Assembly: GCA_003567495.1 (NCBI GenBank)
Contig: PWZK01000279.1
Location: forward strand, 1 to 9,778
Length of the DNA stretch: 9,778 nucleotides
Reading direction: 5' to 3'
Source of the DNA: Candidatus Brocadiaceae bacterium
GTDB lineage: Bacteria > Planctomycetota > Brocadiia > SM23-32
Positions 1 through 5,091 of this stretch are shown here, piece by piece. Made by a program: the position numbers and the translations under genes. Below the pieces are notes generated by a model. The model saw nothing but the letters and a program-made list of their open reading frames with translations. It was not told where the DNA came from and ran no database searches. Position 1 is the stretch's first letter; every line of letters begins with the position of its first letter.

Positions 1-35
1 TAATTCCTCATTCCTAATTTCTAATTCCTAATTTT
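1..35. repeat. AT-rich heptamer tandem repeat
   Basis: Five 7-bp units are readable in succession: TAATTCC, TCATTCC, TAATTTC, TAATTCC, TAATTTT. The array touches the window edge and may continue to the left. It lies downstream of coaD. The last unit runs into a 16-bp string (28-43) that is repeated exactly at 109-124, overlapping the coaD stop codon. No gene is visible in 1-116. Confidence 0.6.
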
Positions 36-116
36 TTATTTCAACGACACTTACAGCGTCTCAATTAAATCTTTTTGCCAAAAAAACAAGATAATTATAA
101 ATAAGATACTAATTTT

Positions 117-614
117 TTATTTCAGCATCTGTTCCATTTTTTCCAAAACCGGTTGTGCCACATAGGGCCTTATTGCTTTGCGCCACCCTTCGGGGCCGAC
201 CATGCCTTTGACAAAGCTGCTGCTGACGTCGCATAGTTCGCGGGGTGGAAGCAGGAATACCGTAGTTACGCCAGGGTTCAGGTCTTCATTTATGTTACGC
301 ATGGCTCGCTCGAATTCGTAGTCCTGGTGGCTGCGGATGCCGCGCAGTATGTAATCGGCGCCAATACTTTCGGCATAGTCGACCAGATACTGGTCTTCAA
401 AGTGTTCGACGGTCACGTTTTTATACCCTTCCGTACACTTATGCAGCATCTCTATCCTTTCGCTCGTGGAAAAGGTGTAACTTTTTTCTGGATTAAGCCC
501 CACCGCTACTATAAGCCGGTCAAAAAGAGTTGAGCCTTTCTCTATCATGAAAAGATGTCCCGCTGTGGGCGGATCGAAGCCGCCGGCGTAAATACATTTC
601 GTGCCTCGGTCCAT
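117..614 (-). CDS. coaD: Phosphopantetheine adenylyltransferase (CoaD)
   Basis: Cytoplasmic enzyme of coenzyme A synthesis; it transfers AMP from ATP to 4'-phosphopantetheine to give dephospho-CoA. The 165-residue product has the usual CoaD length. Visible landmarks, in order, are the N-terminal nucleotide-binding motif GGFDPPTAGH with its family His, NPEKSYTF with the conserved Lys, ILRGIRSHQDYEFE (the RGxR segment), and SSSFVKG near the C-terminus (the SSTxVK-type motif). The ATG at 614 is preferred to one 18 bp upstream because an AGGAG Shine-Dalgarno sits 8 nt before it; the upstream ATG has none. The family string PG(T/S)FDP reads AGGFDP here, so the residue matching E. coli Thr10 is Gly. 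It lies 91 bp downstream of the LolA-like gene on the same strand and may be co-transcribed with it. Confidence 0.9.
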   Translation of the reverse strand: MDRGTKCIYAGGFDPPTAGHLFMIEKGSTLFDRLIVAVGLNPEKSYTFSTSERIEMLHKCTEGYKNVTVEHFEDQYLVDYAESIGADYILRGIRSHQDYEFERAMRNINEDLNPGVTTVFLLPPRELCDVSSSFVKGMVGPEGWRKAIRPYVAQPVLEKMEQMLK

Positions 615-622
615 ATTTTTTT

Positions 623-627
623 CTCCT
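623..627 (-). promoter_or_regulatory. Ribosome binding site deciding the coaD start
   Basis: On the minus strand AGGAG (extended to GCAGGAGA) stands 8 nt before the ATG at 614. It lies inside the codons that would follow the alternative ATG at 632, which argues for the shorter protein. Confidence 0.6.
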
Positions 628-705
628 GCCATTTTCAGGCGTTTATGTCCAGCACCGCCGGAGCGTCATACTGCAGTTTGTGTGGGTGACCTGCAGCGTA
701 TATAT

Positions 706-1431
706 TCATCCGTCAATCACAGTGTATCCGCGCGGAATGTCGTATTCGAAAAGCTCGTCGTCGAGCTCTTTGTTTAACCGGATCTTTTCCAGCCTGAAAG
801 TGTGGACGATCTCGCCATCGCTCTCGTGCAGGATTATGGTTTCAGGAAGGTAAAACCTGTCTGTAACTTTAACTTCCATCCGCTCAAACTGTGAAGGTTT
901 TTCATCGTTTCGCGGTTCAAACGCTATATGCCAGCGGATTTTTTCTTCCGCATCCTGTTTGTTTTCAGGCTCTGTTTCTTCAACAGAGAGGAGAGTTATA
1001 ACATAGTCTTTCCTCAGTGCAGCGGTATCTGCACCGTAACCGATCTTGAGAAATGACGCCTCGGCCACACGGTAATCATCGTCGGCGGCATATATTTCAA
1101 CCTGGCGCGCGCGATGATCTACCAGCCACCAGTATCGGCCGTCGGAGATCATCTCTTCGTTTCTCGGTTCGCCCAGATTGATGTGCATCTTGTCCGGCGA
1201 CTCGAAAATCAGCCGGCCTTTGCTGTTTTCTGAATCCCCAAGCAGCGGTATTGCTCGCGTATAACACACATCCGCTTCAAGAGTCTGGAGGCCTTTGTTG
1301 GCATCGTCCACTTTCGCCAGGACTTCTCTAAGTTCGGGTGGCAAAGGTTCAGGCTCGCTGTTTTCGTCGCCAAAAACAGCTGGTAAGGTGCAGAATATAA
1401 GCAACAGGAGGAAGATTTTTGTTTTTTTCAT
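706..1431 (-). CDS. LolA-like secreted protein (outer-membrane lipoprotein carrier/sorting family)
   Basis: The 241-residue product begins with a clear export signal: MKKTK, a hydrophobic run (IFLLLLIFC) and a probable signal peptidase I site after AVFG (about residue 21). The only Cys in that region has no proper lipobox, so a soluble periplasmic protein is expected. The mature part resembles the LolA/LppM-like fold: an early helix with ANKGLQTLEADV, then alternating strands (GRLIFESPDKMHINL, DGRYWWLVDHRARQVEIY) and the family-like ending DDELFEYDIPRGYTVI. The ATG at 1431 is chosen over one 36 bp upstream because it starts the signal peptide and has GGAG 10 nt before it. Whether it carries lipoproteins is inference; many such paralogues have no known cargo. 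A good sigma-70-type promoter lies just upstream. Confidence 0.65.
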   Translation of the reverse strand: MKKTKIFLLLLIFCTLPAVFGDENSEPEPLPPELREVLAKVDDANKGLQTLEADVCYTRAIPLLGDSENSKGRLIFESPDKMHINLGEPRNEEMISDGRYWWLVDHRARQVEIYAADDDYRVAEASFLKIGYGADTAALRKDYVITLLSVEETEPENKQDAEEKIRWHIAFEPRNDEKPSQFERMEVKVTDRFYLPETIILHESDGEIVHTFRLEKIRLNKELDDELFEYDIPRGYTVIDG

Positions 1432-1432
1432 A

Positions 1433-1462
1433 TTGGACACGCTCCGTAATATAGGATATAAT
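1433..1462 (+). promoter_or_regulatory. Putative promoter of the glycosyltransferase-rluD operon
   Basis: TTGGAC (1433-1438), an 18-bp spacer and a perfect TATAAT (1457-1462) precede the GTG at 1502 by a short leader. The -35 match is modest (3/6), so the call rests on the -10. It physically overlaps the minus-strand promoter for the LolA-like gene. Confidence 0.4.
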
Positions 1463-1486
1463 AGCATACTTTCAGCCTTTTTTCAA
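1458..1486 (-). promoter_or_regulatory. Putative promoter of the LolA-like gene
   Basis: Read on the minus strand: TTGAAA (1486-1481), a 17-bp spacer and TATTAT (1463-1458). Each hexamer matches the sigma-70 consensus at 5 of 6 positions with optimal spacing. Transcription would start near 1451, about 20 nt before the ATG at 1431. It shares its -10 bases with the opposing plus-strand promoter. Confidence 0.5.
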
Positions 1487-1490
1487 CGAT

Positions 1491-1496
1491 AGGTGA
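1491..1496 (+). promoter_or_regulatory. Ribosome binding site deciding the glycosyltransferase start
   Basis: AGGTGAT matches the downstream part of the 16S-complementary string AAGGAGGTGAT and stands 5 nt before the GTG at 1502. It overlaps the alternative in-frame GTG at 1493, so 1502 is the better start. Confidence 0.45.
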
Positions 1497-1501
1497 TAAG
1501 T

Positions 1502-2593
1502 GTGAATGATAAAAGAGAGTTGCGACGCGTTCTCTTTATAGCGCCTCGGATGGAGGCGCGCGGCACCAATGAGTATGTTTCCTTACTCGCAGGAGAACTG
1601 CTGAGACGGGACGTTGAGGTTTCCGTATTCTGCGCATCCGGGCCCATGCTCGAGGTGCTGGAAGAAAAGGGGGTGCCGGTCTCTATTTTCAAAAATCTGG
1701 GCGCCGCACGGTTTTCGTCCGTTTTGCGCGCCGAGTTTCGCGAAAAGCTTCTCGACTTTGCTCCCGATATCGTCCATGCGCCGGGTATCGACGCACTCAA
1801 ATCATATTTTAAGGTTGCGGGAGACTACGGCGCACCTGTGGTGCTTACGATGCATTCTGCGCCCGAGCGTGCCCGCAGTTTCCGCACCGTCGCCCCCCGG
1901 CTTGCCGGCATTATTGCGACAAGCCAGAAGGCCAGGGAACGGATAGTGAACGATTTCAGGTTCTCTAAAAGCAACATTGTGGTGATAAGCAACGGCATAG
2001 ATGTGGAATCAATCCGCCGCGACACGGCAAGGCCTGTTTTCAGCGGGCCGGTGCCTGTTATGGGATCAGTGGGCCCAGTTGAGCGTGCCAGGGGCCATGA
2101 ATTGTTCGTCGAGGCGGCATCTATATTGGTGCGCTCCGGGCGGGTGGCACACTTTGTGGTGGCCGGTGAGGGGGGAGAAATATCCAAACTCGCCGGACTC
2201 GGCTCCGAGCTCGGACTTGATAAATATCTTACTTTCGTGCGGGACTTCGCCTCTTACCATGAAGTGCTTGATGCGCTGGATGTAGTGATTCAGAGTGCCA
2301 GGGTAGATGTGTCGGGTTTCAGCATTCTGGATGCGATGGCCGCCGGACGACCGGTGATCGCTTTTAATACCGGCACGGTGTGCGAGATTATAGAGGATGG
2401 TAAAACGGGATTGATAGTAGGCGAAGACGATGCAGAAAGTCTGGCGCAGGCTATGGAAAAACTTGCCGGAAATCCTGATTGGGGCCGGGGGCTGGGCCGG
2501 GAGGCTATGATACGTGTCGGAGAAAAGTTTAATATACGCAATACCGCCACTGAAATTGTAGATTTTTACAAAAGAATCCTGGCAGGGCGATGA
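1502..2593 (+). CDS. Family 4 (GT-B) glycosyltransferase
   Basis: A 363-residue cytoplasmic GT-B enzyme that should move a sugar from a nucleotide-sugar donor to an unknown acceptor, most likely an envelope glycan. The N-terminal acceptor half starts with RVLFIAPRM and GTNEYVSLLAGELL, followed by PDIVHAPG and an ATSQKARERI segment. The C-terminal donor half shows VISNGIDV (about 161-168), VGPVERARGHELFVEAA, VVAGEGGE, and SGFSILDAMAAGRPVIAFNTG followed by IIEDGKTGLIV. In the donor motif normally written E-x7-E, both acidic positions read Asp (about residues 269 and 277). There is no signal peptide or membrane segment. The stop overlaps the start of the next gene by 4 bp (ATGA), so the two are translationally coupled. 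The start is GTG; an in-frame GTG at 1493 is the alternative. Donor and acceptor cannot be read from sequence. Confidence 0.85.
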   Translation: MNDKRELRRVLFIAPRMEARGTNEYVSLLAGELLRRDVEVSVFCASGPMLEVLEEKGVPVSIFKNLGAARFSSVLRAEFREKLLDFAPDIVHAPGIDALKSYFKVAGDYGAPVVLTMHSAPERARSFRTVAPRLAGIIATSQKARERIVNDFRFSKSNIVVISNGIDVESIRRDTARPVFSGPVPVMGSVGPVERARGHELFVEAASILVRSGRVAHFVVAGEGGEISKLAGLGSELGLDKYLTFVRDFASYHEVLDALDVVIQSARVDVSGFSILDAMAAGRPVIAFNTGTVCEIIEDGKTGLIVGEDDAESLAQAMEKLAGNPDWGRGLGREAMIRVGEKFNIRNTATEIVDFYKRILAGR

Positions 2594-3582
2594 ACGGGAA
2601 AAATCACAACAATGTCCAGATTCTCACCTACCGGATAGATGTCGGCCGGGCCCCGAGCGCCGACAGGATAGACATTTATTTAAGCGAACGGTTTCCCGAT
2701 TATTCGCGTACTTTTATAAAAAAGCTGATCAATGACGGGAAGATAGAAGTGCACGGGAAGCCCGTGAAACCATCATACGGGCCGGCCGCCGGCGACCGGA
2801 TAGTTGCAAGGGTTCCGGTCATTGACGCGGAGCGGGTGGAGCCTGAAGATATCCACCTGGACATTATTTATGAAGACGACTGGATATTGGTCATCAATAA
2901 ACCGCCCGATATGGTCGTACACCCGTCTCGGGGACACCGCAGCGGCACGCTCGTGAACGCCGCCGCTTACCACTGCAAAAACCTCAGCTCCCGCGGAGAC
3001 TCGCTTCGCCCGGGTATAGTCCATCGCCTTGACAGGGATACCACCGGCGTTATAATTATGGTAAAGGACAATTCGGTGCATGAGGAGATAGCAGGGCAGT
3101 TTGAAGCGCGAAGCGTCAAAAAAGAATATGCCGCTGTCTGCGAAGGCTCTGCGGAGCTGGATGCCGATGTCATAGATGCGCCTGTCGGAAAACACGTCAG
3201 TGTAAAAGAAAAGATGGCGATCAGGTATGACAGCGGCAAGCCTGCAACTACGGTTTATGAGGTGGCGGAGCGTATTGGAGGCGCCAGCCTGGTGCGCTGC
3301 TTTCCTTCTTCGGGGCGAACTCACCAGATACGCGTGCACCTGCTCCATATCGGACATCCCATTCTGTGCGACGCACTATACGGGCGTGGCGGTGAGATGT
3401 TTTTGAGCGACATTTTGGGCGGAGAACATCACCCCTCGGAAAAACCCCTGATAGAAAGACAGGCTCTCCATGCAAGGCGTATCACAATATACCATCCCGC
3501 ACTGAAGAAAAACATGTGTTTCGAGGCTCCGCTACCTTCCGATATAGAGGCGCTCATAGGTGCCCTGCGCAAAGCGGGTTAA
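2590..3582 (+). CDS. rluD: 23S rRNA pseudouridine synthase, RluC/RluD type with S4 domain
   Basis: A 330-residue enzyme converting specific uridines in large-subunit rRNA to pseudouridine; the length matches E. coli RluD closely. An N-terminal S4 RNA-binding domain covers about residues 22-75 (RIDIYLSERFPDYSRTFIKK onward, with INDGKIEVHGKPVK). The RluA-type catalytic domain follows: NKPPDMVVHP (about 103-112), the signature HRLDRDTTG with catalytic Asp148, KEYAAVCEG, and SGRTHQIRVHLLHIGHPILCDALYG (about 241-265). It starts inside the stop codon of the glycosyltransferase gene, with only a weak AGGG before it, which suggests translational coupling. The exact target uridines, and RluD versus RluC, cannot be settled from sequence alone. 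Confidence 0.87.
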   Translation: MNGKNHNNVQILTYRIDVGRAPSADRIDIYLSERFPDYSRTFIKKLINDGKIEVHGKPVKPSYGPAAGDRIVARVPVIDAERVEPEDIHLDIIYEDDWILVINKPPDMVVHPSRGHRSGTLVNAAAYHCKNLSSRGDSLRPGIVHRLDRDTTGVIIMVKDNSVHEEIAGQFEARSVKKEYAAVCEGSAELDADVIDAPVGKHVSVKEKMAIRYDSGKPATTVYEVAERIGGASLVRCFPSSGRTHQIRVHLLHIGHPILCDALYGRGGEMFLSDILGGEHHPSEKPLIERQALHARRITIYHPALKKNMCFEAPLPSDIEALIGALRKAG

Positions 3583-3588
3583 CCCGCA
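3575..3588 (+). terminator. Palindrome at the end of rluD, possible weak terminator
   Basis: GCGGGTTAACCCGC is a perfect palindrome that includes the rluD stop codon; as RNA it can form a 5-bp GC stem with a TTAA loop. The sequence after it (ATATTTCAT) lacks a real T-run, so intrinsic termination is doubtful. Confidence 0.25.
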
Positions 3589-3706
3589 TATTTCATAAAC
3601 CAACGGCATGGGCTTATATAACGGCTTTATGCTCGGCATGTTAAATAGCGTTTTAGGGCAACTCTGATTTTACAGTGTGTACCTGAGTTCCGCAAACGAT
3701 GGTTTA

Positions 3707-3735
3707 CCTGCCTGCAGCAGGCAGGCCCTTCGGGC
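3707..3735. repeat. CCTGCCTG/CAGGCAGG hairpin repeat, copy 1
   Basis: CCTGCCTG (3707-3714), a CAG loop and CAGGCAGG (3718-3725) form a perfect 8-bp stem, directly followed by a small GCCC-TTC-GGGC hairpin. The 26 bp from 3699 to 3724 recur at 8037-8062 with two mismatches. The surrounding 261-bp spacer between convergent rluD and ribF otherwise shows only a 7-bp inverted repeat (GCGTTTG 3794-3800 / CAAACGC 3824-3830) and no gene. Confidence 0.6.
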
Positions 3736-3843
3736 GCGTCTCCAGCGGCACATCTGCTTCAGAAATCTGCACTTGCAGTATACGAATACAGCTGCGTTTG
3801 ATTTCTTCGCATCTGCACCACTGCAAACGCGTGAAAAAGCGGG

Positions 3844-4776
3844 TTAAACTCTTCCGGTGCTTGTGTTGAGAAATTTTCCGGCTTCTTCGACGTCCCGTCC
3901 GATCTGGACCTTGAGGTCACGCACTTTAGCAAAGTTTTTTTGCTCCCTCAAGTAGTAAAGAAATTGCACTTCCATTTCCCTACCGTAAAGGTCCATTTTC
4001 TCGCCTATCAGGTAAACTTCGGCCACAACCCGTGGATCTTCCGGCCCATGAATGGTCTCCCGCCGGCCCACGCTTACTGCGGCGTCATATATTGAGTCTT
4101 CAACATGGGCTCGCGCAGCATATACTCCCTCTTTAGGCAATAATTCATTATCGGTGTCGAGATTGGCGGTCGGGTAGCCTATATCGGTGCCCATGGAATT
4201 TCCATGCACTACCCGGCCCATAACTGAAAACGGGCGTCCGAGCAGTTTTGCCGCTCTCATAAGATCGCCGCCTTCTATTGCTTCTCTTATCGCGGTGCTG
4301 GATGCTATCTCTCCTTCTATCCGTAGCGGCGCGACCCTGCTTACGGGTATGCCCAGCTCCCGGCACAGCTCGACCCCGCCGCGGCCGTCCTTGCCGAATC
4401 GTCCGTCAAAACCGAGGATGAGTTGTTTTACCGCCATGGAGTCCCTGAACACCTCTCGGGCAAAATCGCGGGCCTCAATGGAAGCAACTTCAGGGGTAAA
4501 TCTTATTACCACGGCAACATCCACACCCAGCTTGGCAAAAATGTTCAGCTTGTGTTCAAGAGAAGTGAGGGGGCGTAATTTTTCGTCGCCGACAACTCGC
4601 TGAGGAATTGGTTCAAAGGTTAGCGCGACCGCCTCCGCCTGCTTGTCTCTTGCTATTGAAGTGAGCTTAAAAAGCACGCTGCGATGCCCGGAATGCACGC
4701 CGTCGAAGGCCCCGACGGTGGCCACGCATCCCCTGGGAAGCTCCTCTTTATTGTCCGGCCAATAGATTATTTTCAT
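3844..4776 (-). CDS. ribF: Bifunctional riboflavin kinase / FMN adenylyltransferase (FAD synthetase)
   Basis: A 310-residue cytoplasmic enzyme that phosphorylates riboflavin to FMN and then adenylates FMN to FAD; length and two-domain order are typical of bacterial RibF. The N-terminal FMN adenylyltransferase domain shows GAFDGVHSGHRSVL (about 22-35), ALTFEPIPQRV, LGFDGRFGKDGRGG and the SSTAIREAI motif. The riboflavin kinase domain starts near GRPFSVMGRVVHGNSMGTD and contains IGYPTANL, KEGVYAARA, VAEVYLI with the expected Glu, and DLYGREMEVQFLYYLREQ. The usual NIGxRPT string reads SVGRRET, a deviation in the flavin-pocket region. No strong Shine-Dalgarno precedes the ATG. It converges on rluD and is followed upstream by a repeat-filled 315-bp spacer, so it is probably transcribed alone. 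Confidence 0.92.
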   Translation of the reverse strand: MKIIYWPDNKEELPRGCVATVGAFDGVHSGHRSVLFKLTSIARDKQAEAVALTFEPIPQRVVGDEKLRPLTSLEHKLNIFAKLGVDVAVVIRFTPEVASIEARDFAREVFRDSMAVKQLILGFDGRFGKDGRGGVELCRELGIPVSRVAPLRIEGEIASSTAIREAIEGGDLMRAAKLLGRPFSVMGRVVHGNSMGTDIGYPTANLDTDNELLPKEGVYAARAHVEDSIYDAAVSVGRRETIHGPEDPRVVAEVYLIGEKMDLYGREMEVQFLYYLREQKNFAKVRDLKVQIGRDVEEAGKFLNTSTGRV

Positions 4777-4804
4777 GGCTGATTGTAGTAGCGTTCAGTT
4801 CGGC

Positions 4805-4951
4805 GTATATATTCAGTAAACCACTTTAAAAGTAGCGCAGGCGTCCTCGCCTGCATTCGTTTTTGCGTAGCGCTCCGGCGCCGGGAAAACTCATCCCCAA
4901 GGGCATGTATCACCACAGCTTTTGGGTGGGCGTGGTTCACTGAAGACTTAC
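4805..4951. mobile_element. Diverged MITE-like element related to the one at 8174-8328
   Basis: The left end, GTATATATTCAGTAAACCAC (4805-4824), and the right end, whose complement is GTAAGTCTTCAGTGAACCAC (4951-4932), match at 16 of 20 positions in inverted orientation. Both resemble the ends of the intact copy. The element is 147 bp, against 155 bp for that copy. An inner hairpin GCAGGCG-TCCT-CGCCTGC (4837-4854) matches the inverted inner hairpin of the intact copy at 17 of 20 bases when AT is included, with one base pair changed on both sides so pairing is kept. No flanking duplication remains, so it looks old. No reading frame is visible. Confidence 0.45.
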
Positions 4952-4956
4952 GAAAA

Positions 4957-5019
4957 ATCTTTCGCCCAAACGTTAAAACGTCCCCTGAGCGCCTGAAAAG
5001 GGCGAAAGATGTTTCGCCC
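4957..5019. repeat. Competing inverted repeats of a GGGCGAAA family
   Basis: ATCTTTCGCCC (4957-4967) is the exact complement of GGGCGAAAGAT (5000-5010). The latter can instead pair with TTTCGCCC (5012-5019), giving an 8-bp stem with a GATG loop. It lies in the 315-bp gene-free spacer 4777-5091 between ribF and the PpiD-like gene, downstream of the latter. A dispersed intergenic repeat is the simplest reading; a transcription-end structure is possible but there is no T-run. Confidence 0.5.
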
Positions 5020-5042
5020 CTACGAATATATGCGCAAACATA

Positions 5043-5063
5043 CGGGGTTCACTAAGGATTTAC
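5043..5063 (+). repeat. Isolated element end (right-end type)
   Basis: CGGGGTTCACTAAGGATTTAC matches 18 of 21 positions of the right terminal repeat of the intact MITE and stands in the same orientation as the end at 4931-4951. No partner left end is visible at the expected distance, so it may be a remnant or the product of a nested insertion. Confidence 0.45.
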
Positions 5064-5091
5064 AGTTCGGCCAGGCAGCCGGCGCCGATTT

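Noticed and set aside
4774..4812. A ribF promoter with TACAAT as -10
   Set aside because: No acceptable -35 hexamer is found at 16-18 bp, and the AT-rich upstream string belongs to a repeat end.
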